Source: a bacterium BMS3Abin06 (GTDB taxonomy: Bacteria > Nitrospirota > Thermodesulfovibrionia > UBA6902). Taken from it: a stretch of DNA of 58,418 bases. Made by a program: the position numbers and the translations under genes. Shown piece by piece: positions 43,047 through 52,137 of this stretch. Numbering within the stretch: position 1 is the first letter of the stretch; each line of letters starts with the position of its first letter. The DNA is taken from positions 1 to 58,418 of the forward strand of contig BDSY01000016.1 of NCBI GenBank assembly GCA_002897895.1, written 5' to 3'. A model generated the notes under the pieces. It ran no database searches. It worked only from the letters and a program-made list of their open reading frames with translations, and was not told where the DNA came from.

Positions 43047-43499
43047 TTGAATAGCCGGATTCAATCCCTCATAGCAACCATCGGCGTCACAGGCTTTTTG
43101 CCTTATGCCCCGGGGACCTTCGGGTCATTTTTAAGCTTTTTATTAATAATTTTTCTTAAACCGGGCAACATAAGCCTCCTTGTAATCTTACTGCCGCTGT
43201 TTATACTTGGGATATCGGCTTCAAATCATGCTGAAAAAATCCTCGGCAAAGACAGCGGTCATATTGTTATAGATGAATTTTGCGGCTATTTGATTTCTGT
43301 CCTGTTTATCCCCATGAGTACCGGCTATCTCCTGGCGGCATTTATATTATTCAGGATTTTTGATATTTTTAAACCACCCCCGATACGCAGGATTGAGGAG
43401 GTTGTTCCGGGAGGCGCCGGCATTATGCTGGATGATGTACTGGCAGGAATTTATACCAATGCCTGCCTGCAAATATGGAAATATCTGTTTATGAATTAG
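43047..43499 (+). CDS. pgpA: Phosphatidylglycerophosphatase A
   Basis: The 150-residue membrane protein starts at TTG 43047. It has the PgpA motifs PYAPGTFGS, the metal-binding IVIDEFCGYLIS, FRIFDIFKPPPIRRIEE and GGAGIMLDDVLAG, with hydrophobic segments between. It removes phosphate from phosphatidylglycerophosphate in phosphatidylglycerol synthesis. It lies 7 bases after the OsmC gene. Confidence 0.94.
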   Translation: MNSRIQSLIATIGVTGFLPYAPGTFGSFLSFLLIIFLKPGNISLLVILLPLFILGISASNHAEKILGKDSGHIVIDEFCGYLISVLFIPMSTGYLLAAFILFRIFDIFKPPPIRRIEEVVPGGAGIMLDDVLAGIYTNACLQIWKYLFMN

Positions 43500-43599
43500 A
43501 TATGCCGCTTAACCGGTTCAGGCTTTACGATATCGGCGGGACCGAAAGATTCCTGTAAGCTTTTACAATAACCTTTGCTGCTTTTTTGATCTGGTTTTA

Positions 43600-44472
43600 T
43601 CAAGACGAATGATCTATGTCCCTGTGATTTACCGTTATCTCTAATTTTTGTTTCTTTAATGTTTTTCCTATTTCCTGAACAATAGCCGGCGACCTGTGCC
43701 TGCCCCCCGTACACCCGATACCTATTGTCAGGTAACTTTTTCCCTCTTTTTTGTAGAGAGGGATAATATGATTTAAAAGGGGATATAGTTTATCAAAAAA
43801 TTCCATGGTGTCTCTCTGGGATAGAACAAATTTTTTTACTTTTAAGGATGTTCCTGGCAATGGTTTAAGTTCTTCAATGAAATAGGGATTCGGCAAAAAC
43901 CTGACATCAAACAGGAGATCCGATTCTAACGGTATCCCGTATTTATATCCAAAGGAAACAAGGTTGATAGTCATTTCTTTCGGGCCTTTTTTCAGGTAAT
44001 ATTCTATTATCAGCCTGCGGAGCTGATGAGGGGTTAAAGAGGATGTGTCTATAATTGTAGCTGCTTCCTCTCTTATACGCGAGAGCAATTGTGCTTCTCT
44101 GTGGAGCGCTTTTTTAAGGTCTTTGTAGCCAAGGGGATGGGGTCTTCTCGTTTCCTTGAATCTCCTGATGAGCACCTCATTTGTTGCCTCAAGAAATATG
44201 ATTTGTATATTCCTGTTTTTTTTCAGGGCGGATATTGTATCTGAAAAGTTAGTTAAAAATTTTCTTTCCCTTATATCGACCCCTATAGCGATTTTTGATA
44301 TGGTAGGCGTCTCGGTGCATAGATTCACAAATGTCTGAATTAATGAGGAAGGGAGGTTGTCCACGCAAAAGAAACCGCTGTCTTCAAAGGCGTTCAGTGC
44401 TATTGTTTTTCCTGATCCTGAAAGACCGGTTAAAATAATAATAGAAAGCCGGACGTTTTTGTGAGCCTTCAT
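43600..44472 (-). CDS. rapZ: RapZ-family nucleotide-binding protein
   Basis: The 290-residue protein has Walker A GLSGSGKT near residue 18, FCVDNLPSSLIQTF, DIRER and the C-terminal IGIGCTGGRHRSPAIVQEI motif. RapZ in E. coli binds small RNAs to control glucosamine-6-phosphate synthase; its role outside enterics is less defined. The start overlaps hpf by 4 bases, in the classical rpoN-hpf-(ptsN)-rapZ order, though ptsN is absent here. Confidence 0.93.
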   Translation of the reverse strand: MKAHKNVRLSIIILTGLSGSGKTIALNAFEDSGFFCVDNLPSSLIQTFVNLCTETPTISKIAIGVDIRERKFLTNFSDTISALKKNRNIQIIFLEATNEVLIRRFKETRRPHPLGYKDLKKALHREAQLLSRIREEAATIIDTSSLTPHQLRRLIIEYYLKKGPKEMTINLVSFGYKYGIPLESDLLFDVRFLPNPYFIEELKPLPGTSLKVKKFVLSQRDTMEFFDKLYPLLNHIIPLYKKEGKSYLTIGIGCTGGRHRSPAIVQEIGKTLKKQKLEITVNHRDIDHSS

Positions 44473-44984
44473 TTTATCGGTTCTATGAGTCCGAAGTTCC
44501 CGTCGCTTCTTTTATATAACACATTGATATTCCCCGAGGATGCATTTGTAAATACAAAGAAATTATTATCTAACAGATCCATCTGCATGGCGGCTTCATC
44601 AACGCTCATGGGTTTTATGTTGTAGGACTTATTTTTTATGATCACGGGGAATGACTCTTCAGCAGGCGGGAGAGCTTCCTGCCTGTTTTTGTTTTTTCTG
44701 TGGGATATGGTTTTTTCTTTATATTTTCTTACCTGGCGTGCAAGCTTTTCCGCCACTTCGTCAATGGATGAATACATTTCACCGGTTATGCTTTCCGCCT
44801 GTATAAACGAGCCGTTAACTTTCAGGAGAACTTCTGCCTTGTGCCTGTATTTTTCAACACTTAAAGTTACGGTTGCTTCAGTAATATTGCTTAGATATTT
44901 CCTGAACTTACCGATTTTCTCCTCTGCATATTCTTTAAGGTTTCTCGTGAGATCCATTTGTTTACAATTAATAATTATGTTCAT
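44469..44984 (-). CDS. hpf: Long-form ribosome hibernation promoting factor
   Basis: The 171-residue protein has the S30AE domain (MNIIINCKQMDLTRNLKEYA) and a C-terminal ribosome-dimerising domain (NKSYNIKPMSVDEAAMQMDL; FFVFTNASSGNINVLYKR). The long form makes 100S ribosome dimers in stationary phase. It has a strong AGGAG ribosome site and lies 40 bases after rpoN. Confidence 0.94.
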   Translation of the reverse strand: MNIIINCKQMDLTRNLKEYAEEKIGKFRKYLSNITEATVTLSVEKYRHKAEVLLKVNGSFIQAESITGEMYSSIDEVAEKLARQVRKYKEKTISHRKNKNRQEALPPAEESFPVIIKNKSYNIKPMSVDEAAMQMDLLDNNFFVFTNASSGNINVLYKRSDGNFGLIEPIK

Positions 44985-45024
44985 TCCGCTCCTCCTTGTA
45001 CAATTGCTATCGGGTATTTATATA

Positions 45025-46464
45025 TCAGAACCATTTCTTGCGTTTCAAATGAGACGGTATCTTCAGCTCTTCTCTATATTTTGCCGTTGTTCTGCGGGCA
45101 ATACTTATGCCCTTGCTCTTCAATATCTCAACTATTTTTTGATCGTTCAGCGGTTTTTGCGGATCCTCTTCGGAAACAATCTGCTTTATAATGTTCTTAA
45201 CGGTTGATGACGACATATCTCCGTTTGCAGTGGCTACCGCATTACTGAAGAAATATCTGAAACTCAGAAGTCCCTGGGGACATTGAATATATTTATTGGA
45301 TGTTACCCTGCTTATTGTGCTTTCGTGTAAGCCTAAATCTTCGGCAACATCTTTGAGGTTCAGCGGTTTGAGATATTTACGTCCTTTTCTGAAAAAGTCT
45401 TCCTGGAATTTCAGAATGCTTGCCGTCACTTTGTATATAGTCCTGTTTCTCTGGTCAAGACTTTTCAGCAGCCATATGGCAGAACGCAGTTTTTCGTCCA
45501 GAAACTGCTTTTCTTCCGGTCCCAGTGACTTTCTGTTTGTTAAGAGTTTTCTGTAGTAATTTGAAAGCCTGAGCCTTGGAATCCCTTCATCATTCAGTGT
45601 TATGATGAATTTACCTTCGGATTCTTCGACGTAAACATCCGGTATTATGTGAACAGGCTCATCGCTTGAGTAGTTTCTGCCCGGTCTCGGTTCAAGTCCT
45701 TCTATGATTTTAACTGCTGCAAGGATTTCGTCAATTGAGGTCTTGAATTTTGCGGCTAACTGTTTATATTTTTTCCCTACGAGTTCAGGGAAACCATCGG
45801 TCAAAATATTTTCCACGAGTGTTCCCTTAAGGCTGAGAGCGTCTATCTGTAAGAGCAGGCATTCCTGAAGATTCCTGGCGCCTACCCCTGATGGATCAAG
45901 CCCCTGAACAAACCTGAGAGCTTCTTCGGCAGTTTCCATATTAACATTTGCAAGCTCTGTGATCTCATCGAGGGATGCCTGCAGATAGCCGTAGTCGTTA
46001 AGATTGTTGATGATTATTTCAGCAGTCCTGCCGACTGATTCAGGTACATTCGAGAGTCTTAACTGCCAGAGAAGGTGTTCATATAAGTCGGTTCTGCTCC
46101 TGTTTCGTTCAAAAGGGGAGGTTGTGTCTTCGGCGGTTTCGTTGAAATAACCGAAATCCCTGCCGTCGCTTTCTCTTTCCTCAAAGTAGTTATCTGTAGT
46201 AAACCCGAATATTTTTTCAAGGGGAGCCTCTGTATCGTCGGAAGGCCTGGGAAACGCCTCTTCCTCCATGCCCGGCTGTTCATTTTTTGACTCAGCATCT
46301 CTTTCAGCGCTTTCTTCAAGCAGGGGATTATTCATAAGCTCCTGATTAATATCCTGCGTGAGTTCAAGCAGGGGAAGCTGCAAGAGTCTGATTGATTGCT
46401 GAAGCTGTGGTGTCAGTATCAGTTTCTGAGAGAGTTTTAGTTCGAGTCTTTGTTCAATTGCCAT
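45025..46464 (-). CDS. rpoN: RNA polymerase sigma-54 factor
   Basis: The 479-residue protein has the Gln/Leu-rich region I (LKLSQKLILTPQLQQSIRLL), the core-binding region, the helix-turn-helix (DVAEDLGLHESTISRVTSNKY) and the RpoN box ARRTTAKYREELKIP for -24/-12 recognition. The start shares bases with the lptB stop (TAATG). No sigma-54 activator was seen in the window. Confidence 0.96.
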   Translation of the reverse strand: MAIEQRLELKLSQKLILTPQLQQSIRLLQLPLLELTQDINQELMNNPLLEESAERDAESKNEQPGMEEEAFPRPSDDTEAPLEKIFGFTTDNYFEERESDGRDFGYFNETAEDTTSPFERNRSRTDLYEHLLWQLRLSNVPESVGRTAEIIINNLNDYGYLQASLDEITELANVNMETAEEALRFVQGLDPSGVGARNLQECLLLQIDALSLKGTLVENILTDGFPELVGKKYKQLAAKFKTSIDEILAAVKIIEGLEPRPGRNYSSDEPVHIIPDVYVEESEGKFIITLNDEGIPRLRLSNYYRKLLTNRKSLGPEEKQFLDEKLRSAIWLLKSLDQRNRTIYKVTASILKFQEDFFRKGRKYLKPLNLKDVAEDLGLHESTISRVTSNKYIQCPQGLLSFRYFFSNAVATANGDMSSSTVKNIIKQIVSEEDPQKPLNDQKIVEILKSKGISIARRTTAKYREELKIPSHLKRKKWF

Positions 46465-47186
46465 TATAACCTGAATTCCTCTCCAAGATAACTTCTTTTT
46501 ACCAGCTCATTTGAAATAAGATCGGTTGGCGCCCCATGTGCGAGAATTTGCCCGTCACTTATTATATAGGCCCTGTCGGTTATTGACAAAGTCTCGCGCA
46601 CATTGTGGTCTGTAATAATAAGCCCGATTCCTTTGTCCGTGAGCTGCCGGAGGGTTTTTTTTAATTCATTAACAGCAATGGGGTCTATTCCGGCAAACGG
46701 TTCATCAAGCAGTATGAATACAGGGTCAACGGCTATAGCCCTTGCGATTTCGACTTTTCTCCGTTCCCCGCCTGATAAGTGATAACCATATCTCTTTGCA
46801 ATGGGTACAAGATTGAATTCTTTAAGGATACTTTCAAGTTTTTCCTGTTTCGCCTTTTTATCGATGCCGGTTATCTCAAGAACCGCTTCAATGTTGTCTT
46901 CGACTTTTAATTTCCTGAAAATAGAGGCTTCCTGGGGCAGGTAGCCGATCCCCTTTCTTGCCCTCATATACATCGGAGAACTGTTCAGGTTTTCACCGTC
47001 AAGGCTGATGTCTCCGGAATCAGGAGTTATGAGACCGAGTATCATATAAAATGTGGTAGTTTTTCCTGCTCCGTTCGGGCCGAGAAGACCTACAACTTCC
47101 CCTGAATTAATATTCAGGGTAATATCGGAAACTACCGGTTTCCCGCTGTAACTTTTTTTAAGTTCACTGACCTCAAGAGAATGCAT
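46464..47186 (-). CDS. lptB: Lipopolysaccharide export ABC ATPase
   Basis: The 240-residue protein has Walker A GPNGAGKTT (about 36-44), the Q loop GYLPQEASIFRKL, signature LSGGERRK, Walker B FILLDEPFAGIDP and the switch His in ITDHNV. With LptF/G (not present) it powers LPS transport. It lies between lptA and rpoN, joined to both by TAATG overlaps. Confidence 0.96.
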   Translation of the reverse strand: MHSLEVSELKKSYSGKPVVSDITLNINSGEVVGLLGPNGAGKTTTFYMILGLITPDSGDISLDGENLNSSPMYMRARKGIGYLPQEASIFRKLKVEDNIEAVLEITGIDKKAKQEKLESILKEFNLVPIAKRYGYHLSGGERRKVEIARAIAVDPVFILLDEPFAGIDPIAVNELKKTLRQLTDKGIGLIITDHNVRETLSITDRAYIISDGQILAHGAPTDLISNELVKRSYLGEEFRL

Positions 47187-47665
47187 TATTTCAACCCTTG
47201 TTTGTTTTGCAGGATTACTCTGCTTCCTTCGACCACAACGCTGTCATCCTTTAAATAGAAGATTATCTGTTTTCCCGTGATTACGTTTTCTCCTTCAACG
47301 GCTTTGGGGTTCCCCCTGAAAATTATTTTTTCTTCATCTTCAAAATATATGGCTTCTTCAGAAAACAGCGCCCTCTCTTTTTTGTGAACTCTGACATTTC
47401 CAATGGCAAGAATTTTTTTGATTTTGCTCTCGGGCTTGTCATAAAAGACCGTCATCTTATCTGCATACATTATTATGCCGCCGGTTTTTGCAACTACCGA
47501 ACCTTCGAATATCGCAGTATTCTTTTTATTATCGGCAGTAAGAGATTGAGATGTGATAATCACCGCTTCTTTTTCTGCATTGCCGGGGAGGCCGACGGCA
47601 AATGCAGCAATATGTAAGATTAAACTTATGAAGATAAAGTTAACGATAAAAAATGGCCTTGACAT
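47186..47665 (-). CDS. lptA: Lipopolysaccharide transport periplasmic protein LptA
   Basis: The 159-residue protein has a signal peptide (FIFISLILHIAAFA) and an OstA/LptA beta-jellyroll: ITSQSLTADNKKNTAIFEGS, MYADKMTVFYD, GNVRVHKKERALFSEEAIYF. LptA bridges the periplasm for LPS. The start lies inside the end of lptC (26-base overlap) with AGGA ahead. Confidence 0.92.
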   Translation of the reverse strand: MSRPFFIVNFIFISLILHIAAFAVGLPGNAEKEAVIITSQSLTADNKKNTAIFEGSVVAKTGGIIMYADKMTVFYDKPESKIKKILAIGNVRVHKKERALFSEEAIYFEDEEKIIFRGNPKAVEGENVITGKQIIFYLKDDSVVVEGSRVILQNKQGLK

Positions 47666-48158
47666 TCTTTGTTATCCTAATGTTTTGTTGTTTTGTTTTT
47701 GCAACAAGACCTGTTCCCTCGATCAGGAAATTGTTACCGTTAAATTTGATTTCGTCATCCGTGGTTATTATTTCATCTTTACTGTTGTATTTCATCGTGT
47801 CCGTTGTAAACGTTGTCTCCTTTATATTCAGTTCTACAGTTTTATTGAGGGTAATGTCTCCTTTGTCAATTTCATAAATGCCGCTTCCACTTGTAAGGAA
47901 AATTTCCGGGGTCCGGTTTATTTTTAAGGATAAAGATTCAAGAAAGACCTCCTTATTGCCGATCGGCAAAATTGCCTTATCAGCTGAGAGCTCCCATTTG
48001 ACTTTGCTGCCTTCTCTGTGCGTCAGATGAAAATCTTTCATGGAAGATGTCCGGTATGAGGGGAGTATTTTTACATCTCTTTCATTGTAACCCAGTATAA
48101 TCAGAATCCCGATAACTAATATTGCAGATAGAATCCGGAAGAATCTGCTCTTAATCAT
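47640..48158 (-). CDS. lptC: LPS export protein LptC
   Basis: The 172-residue protein has one N-terminal membrane helix (about 7-24) and the LptC periplasmic fold (LTHREGSKVKWELSADKAIL; VELNIKETTFTTDTMKYNSK). LptC passes LPS from the inner-membrane LptBFG complex to LptA. Short weakly conserved protein, but its place before lptA supports the call. Confidence 0.9.
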   Translation of the reverse strand: MIKSRFFRILSAILVIGILIILGYNERDVKILPSYRTSSMKDFHLTHREGSKVKWELSADKAILPIGNKEVFLESLSLKINRTPEIFLTSGSGIYEIDKGDITLNKTVELNIKETTFTTDTMKYNSKDEIITTDDEIKFNGNNFLIEGTGLVAKTKQQNIRITKNVKAIFYR

Positions 48159-48306
48159 ACATTAGTCTATCATAAGGGGTATACCTTGTAAAGCCGCTGG
48201 CAAGAAAAATGCTATAGCCGATCTTCGGATAGAATTTGCCTGCGGAAAAGAAGAGATGTGATGCTGCAAGGATGCCAATATTATAAATAAAAAACAGAAA
48301 TTCCAT
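48151..48306 (-). CDS. Possible 51-residue protein upstream of lptC
   Basis: A minus-strand frame from ATG 48306 encodes a small protein with a hydrophobic start (MEFLFFIYNIGILAASHLFF) and a basic tail, overlapping lptC by 8 bases. The YNIG start recalls the N-terminus of Kdo transferase (WaaA), so it may be a remnant of that gene. The ribosome site is poor. It is equally possible that it is not expressed. Confidence 0.3.
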   Translation of the reverse strand: MEFLFFIYNIGILAASHLFFSAGKFYPKIGYSIFLASGFTRYTPYDRLMYD

Positions 48307-48346
48307 TCTATAAAATTTTCCTGTACAGGGTATAAAAATTATTTAC

Positions 48347-48375
48347 TTGACATAGAACCTCATAAATGTTATCAA
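48347..48375 (+). promoter_or_regulatory. Candidate promoter of the rnf operon
   Basis: TTGACA at 48347-48352, a 17-base spacer and TATCAA at 48370-48375 lie about 105 bases ahead of rnfC, the first gene of the operon. Confidence 0.5.
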
Positions 48376-48481
48376 TATACGTTTTGATTTAAATCCCTTT
48401 AAAAAGAATAACTTATAGCTTTATAAGCGAAACTTACAGACCCTTCTTTTTATCAGTAATTTATAACTGAGGGAATATATT

Positions 48482-49792
48482 ATGGGCAAGACAGCCACAT
48501 TCGAAAGAGGGATTCATCCCAGGTATCATAAGGACTTAACTGCCGGGAAATCTATTGCAAAAGCAAAGCTGCCGCAGAGAATAGTAGTCCCTGTCAGCCA
48601 GCATATAGGGGCCCCTGCCAAGCCGGAAGTAGGCATTGGTGATGAAGTAAAAAGGGGGCAGGTCATAGGTTCCGCAACAGGATTTGTCTGTTCACCTGTT
48701 CATTCCTCAATATCGGGTAAAGTGACGGCTATAGCTGATTTTCCCACTGCAGCAGGCAAGATGGTGCAATCAATAGTTATTGAAAGCGATGGAAAGGATG
48801 AGGCTGTCGACTTTAAAGAGAATCCGGATTATATGAATCTGGGCGCCGATGATATCAAGGCTATCATAAAAGACGCTGGAATAGTCGGGATGGGAGGAGC
48901 TGCGTTTCCTACCAATGTAAAACTTTCCCCGCCGAAAGAAAAAACAATAGACACGGTAATAATAAACGGAGCCGAGTGTGAACCCTATCTGACTGCGGAC
49001 CACAGGCTCATGGTGGAGCGTCCAAAGGAAGTTGTAGAAGGCCTGAAAATAATTATGAAGTCTCTTGGAGTAAATGAGGGACATATCGGGATTGAGGAAA
49101 ACAAACCTGATGCAATTGAGGCAATGAAGTCTGCAGTGGCCGGAGAATCAAATATTGAAGTCCGGCCGCTTGAGATAAAATATCCGCAGGGCGCTGAGAA
49201 GATGCTGATAAAAGCTATCAAGGGCAGGGAGGTTCCGATCAAGGGGTTGCCCATGGATGTCGGGGTAGTAGTGCAGAATGTAGGGACAGCGCTTGCGGTT
49301 TATGAGGCAGTGCGTTACGGTAAACCCTTGATCGAAAGGGTTGTGACTATCACGGGAACGGGAATAAAAGAACCCGCTAATATGATGGTCCGGATCGGGA
49401 CCCTGATGTCGGATGTTGTTGAACAGTGCGGAGGTCTCGTTGAAGGTGCAGTCAAGGTAATATCCGGAGGCCCTATGATGGGGTTTGCCCAGTGGACTCT
49501 TGATGTGCCTGTTGTAAAAGGAACATCGGGAATACTGGTCCTGGCAGAAGATGAATATGTTTCTTCTGATGACTATTCAGCCTGTATCAGATGCGGAAGC
49601 TGTATTGACGTATGTCCCATGGGGCTTAATCCTTCAATGTTGAGTATACTGTCCGAGAAAGGTTTCTTTGAGGAAGCAAAGGAATATAATTTATTTGATT
49701 GTTTTGAATGCGGTTCATGCGCTTATGTCTGTCCCGCAAAGAGGCCGATGGTGCAGTTTATAAGGCTTGCAAAGTCTCAGGTTAAACCATAA
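48482..49792 (+). CDS. rnfC: Rnf electron transport complex subunit C
   Basis: The 436-residue protein has an N-terminal lipoyl-like domain, the NADH/FMN-binding loop (GIVGMGGAAFPT near residue 135; NGAECEPYLTADHR), SLBB domain and two 4Fe-4S motifs at the end (CIRCGSCIDVCP; CFECGSCAYVCP). RnfC is the cytoplasmic NADH-side subunit. A GAGGGA ribosome site precedes the ATG. It is the first gene of rnfCDGEAB. Confidence 0.96.
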   Translation: MGKTATFERGIHPRYHKDLTAGKSIAKAKLPQRIVVPVSQHIGAPAKPEVGIGDEVKRGQVIGSATGFVCSPVHSSISGKVTAIADFPTAAGKMVQSIVIESDGKDEAVDFKENPDYMNLGADDIKAIIKDAGIVGMGGAAFPTNVKLSPPKEKTIDTVIINGAECEPYLTADHRLMVERPKEVVEGLKIIMKSLGVNEGHIGIEENKPDAIEAMKSAVAGESNIEVRPLEIKYPQGAEKMLIKAIKGREVPIKGLPMDVGVVVQNVGTALAVYEAVRYGKPLIERVVTITGTGIKEPANMMVRIGTLMSDVVEQCGGLVEGAVKVISGGPMMGFAQWTLDVPVVKGTSGILVLAEDEYVSSDDYSACIRCGSCIDVCPMGLNPSMLSILSEKGFFEEAKEYNLFDCFECGSCAYVCPAKRPMVQFIRLAKSQVKP

Positions 49793-49800
49793 GAATATTT

Positions 49801-49827
49801 GTAAGGGCGAGATAACCCCGCCCTTAC
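49801..49827. repeat. Intergenic hairpin repeat (GTAAGGGCG family)
   Basis: GTAAGGGCG and CGCCCTTAC are exact complements around a 9-base loop in the gap between rnfC and rnfD. Position inside an operon makes a full terminator unlikely, and no T-tract follows. Confidence 0.65.
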
Positions 49828-49844
49828 TACCAAGAGGGTACTAA

Positions 49845-50855
49845 ATGGCAACTGAAGCAAAAGCTCATGAATTAATAGTTTCTGTCAGTCCGCATGTCAG
49901 AGGCAAAGAGACAGTCGGCCGTATCATGTGGACAGTCAACCTCTCACTTCTTCCTGCATTTATAATGTCCGTATATTATTTCGGCCCGCTTGCAGCATAT
50001 GTGACGGGACTTTGTATTTTATCGGCTGTTCTTACAGAGCATATTTATCAGGTCAGTCTCAACAAGAAAACTACTATAGGCGACGGGAGTGCTTTCCTGA
50101 CCGGGCTTCTCCTGGGACTGAACCTGCCTGCAAGTGTGCCGTTCTATATCCCGATAGTAGGTTCTTTTATAGCGATTGTTATTACCAAACTGCTCTTCGG
50201 AGGGTTAGGTTATAATATTTTTAATCCCGCCCTTATCGGCAGGGCATTTCTTTTGATATCATTCCCCAGGCTGATGACTATATGGTTGAAACCTACGGCG
50301 CAGTTTGTTTCACTGGATGCAAAGACTACGGCCACGCCGTTAGGCATCTTAAAAGAAGGCGGACTGGATCAGCTCATGCAGGTTTTCGGCGACAAGGCTG
50401 ATCTTTATATGAGCCTTCTTGTGGGAAACAGAGCAGGCTCACTCGGTGAGACGTCTGTGATTGCACTGTTGATCGGCGCAGCCCTGCTTCTTTACAGGGG
50501 CTATATAACATGGCATATCCCTTTCTCTTTCCTTGCAACAGTAGGTGTGATGGCATGGGCGCTGGGAGGTGACAGCGGATTTTTTACCGGAGATCCGCTC
50601 ATACATCTTCTCAGCGGCGGTTTGATACTCGGTGCGTTTTTTATGGCTACGGATTATGTTACATGTCCTTCAATCAGAAAGGGGCAGATAGTTTTCGGAA
50701 TCGGCTGCGGTCTGATTACGATGTTGATAAGGCTTAAGGGTGGTTTCCCTGAAGGTGTAATGTTTGCAATATTACTTATGAACTGTTTTGCCCCGTTGAT
50801 TGACAGAGGTGTAAAATCGAAAATGTTCGGAGCAATTAAGGAGCAGAAGAAATGA
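49845..50855 (+). CDS. rnfD: Rnf electron transport complex subunit D
   Basis: The 336-residue membrane protein has about nine hydrophobic helices and the covalent FMN site in DAKTTATPLG (about residue 160-170). The conserved FNPALIGRAFLL and FFMATDYVTCP motifs are present. It overlaps rnfG by 4 bases. RnfD forms the ion-pumping core with A, E and G. Confidence 0.95.
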   Translation: MATEAKAHELIVSVSPHVRGKETVGRIMWTVNLSLLPAFIMSVYYFGPLAAYVTGLCILSAVLTEHIYQVSLNKKTTIGDGSAFLTGLLLGLNLPASVPFYIPIVGSFIAIVITKLLFGGLGYNIFNPALIGRAFLLISFPRLMTIWLKPTAQFVSLDAKTTATPLGILKEGGLDQLMQVFGDKADLYMSLLVGNRAGSLGETSVIALLIGAALLLYRGYITWHIPFSFLATVGVMAWALGGDSGFFTGDPLIHLLSGGLILGAFFMATDYVTCPSIRKGQIVFGIGCGLITMLIRLKGGFPEGVMFAILLMNCFAPLIDRGVKSKMFGAIKEQKK

Positions 50856-51496
50856 CGGCAATGGACATGGTAAAGATAACGGTTAACCTTATTATAATAT
50901 ATGTTATAGGTGGGTTGATAATGGCTTTTGTGTATGCCAAGACATCTCCTATTATGTTTATCAAAGCCAAGGAAGAAAAAGAGGCGGCGCTTAAGTTGAT
51001 GATGCCTGAGGCAAACAAAATTGCCCCACTGGGAGAATGGGAGCCGCATGAGAAACATGCAGAATATTATGCTGCTCAAAAATGCGGAGAAGTAAAGGTT
51101 ATAAGTGTCAAGGATGAGAAGACAGGAAAAACAAAGGAGGAGAAAGAGTGCCTGCATCCCGAGGATATCGGCTATATTGCTGAAAGCTATGGAAAGGGTT
51201 ATTCAAGCTACATAAATATGCTTGTTTCCGTTAACAGGAACTTTGTTGTTCAAAAGGTCAGTATATTGCATCATGGTGAAACACCGGGACTGGGAGATGA
51301 AATTGAAAAAGATTATTTCCTTAAACAATTTAAAGGCAAAAGCCTTGACGATCTGGTCGTTATAAAGGGAGAAACCCCGGATAAAATCCAGGCAATAACA
51401 GGGGCTACAATATCCAGCCGCGCTGTTACGGAAGATGGAGTCAGGAACGCAGTAAAAGTGTTAAAAGAGAAATTATCAGGGGAGGGACAGGGATGA
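50852..51496 (+). CDS. rnfG: Rnf electron transport complex subunit G
   Basis: The 214-residue protein has one N-terminal helix and a periplasmic FMN-binding domain. The covalent flavin attachment motif is seen as TGATISS near residue 183, with HHGETPGLGDEIE before it. It overlaps rnfE by 4 bases. Confidence 0.95.
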   Translation: MTAMDMVKITVNLIIIYVIGGLIMAFVYAKTSPIMFIKAKEEKEAALKLMMPEANKIAPLGEWEPHEKHAEYYAAQKCGEVKVISVKDEKTGKTKEEKECLHPEDIGYIAESYGKGYSSYINMLVSVNRNFVVQKVSILHHGETPGLGDEIEKDYFLKQFKGKSLDDLVVIKGETPDKIQAITGATISSRAVTEDGVRNAVKVLKEKLSGEGQG

Positions 51497-52119
51497 GTAT
51501 TCAGAAAAAGAGCAACTGGGAATTACTGAAGAACGGTATGTTCGGGGAAAATACTATATTTCGCATGGCAATCAGCCTCTGCCCTTCAATAGCTGTTACA
51601 AACGGTTTGAAGAACGGCGTGGCCCTGGGAATATCGGTTATGTTCGTTCAGACCATGGTCAACATAACTATCTCGGCAATGAGAAAGTTCATTCATCCAA
51701 AAATCCGTATACCGATTTTCATGCTTGTAATTGCAGGCTATGTAACTATTATAGATATGCTGATGGCAACATACGCGCGCACTATATACAGGGAAATAGG
51801 CCTGTATATTCAGATCATTGTCGCATTTGCGTCGATATTTGCGCGGGCCGAGGTTTTTGCAAGTAAAAACAAGATTGTCCCCTCGTTATTTGACGGTCTT
51901 GGGATGGGCATCGGTTTTTTACTGGCAATGATCGTAATCAGCTTTTTCAGGGAGCTCCTGGGTAAGGGAGAATTGTTCGGGTATTCTCTGATTTCAGGGA
52001 ATCCACTGCTTATTATGATCCTGCCGGCAGGAGGCTTTCTGGCTGTCGGTTTACTGATGGGATTTTTCAACTGGGTTGACATGAAATTTTATGGGGGTAA
52101 AGGCGCATCAGGCGTCTGA
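51493..52119 (+). CDS. rnfE: Rnf electron transport complex subunit E
   Basis: The 208-residue integral membrane protein has the RnfA/E fold: CPSIAVTNGLKNGVALG with the iron-sulfur-coordinating Cys near residue 29, and GLGMGIGFLLAMIVISFFRELLG. A GGAGGG ribosome site lies ahead of the ATG. Confidence 0.95.
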   Translation: MSIQKKSNWELLKNGMFGENTIFRMAISLCPSIAVTNGLKNGVALGISVMFVQTMVNITISAMRKFIHPKIRIPIFMLVIAGYVTIIDMLMATYARTIYREIGLYIQIIVAFASIFARAEVFASKNKIVPSLFDGLGMGIGFLLAMIVISFFRELLGKGELFGYSLISGNPLLIMILPAGGFLAVGLLMGFFNWVDMKFYGGKGASGV

Positions 52120-52137
52120 TAATACGGGGGTATCAAT

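Noticed and set aside
43496-43714. 72-codon minus-strand frame beside rapZ
   Set aside because: It overlaps the rapZ C-terminus in another frame and shows no convincing similarity to any family.
45025-46464. Sigma-54 promoters controlled by the local rpoN
   Set aside because: I looked for TGGCAC-N5-TTGC type sites in the gaps and saw no convincing match.
49801-49827. Terminator between rnfC and rnfD
   Set aside because: The hairpin has no T-tract, lies inside a conserved operon and matches the style of other dispersed repeats.
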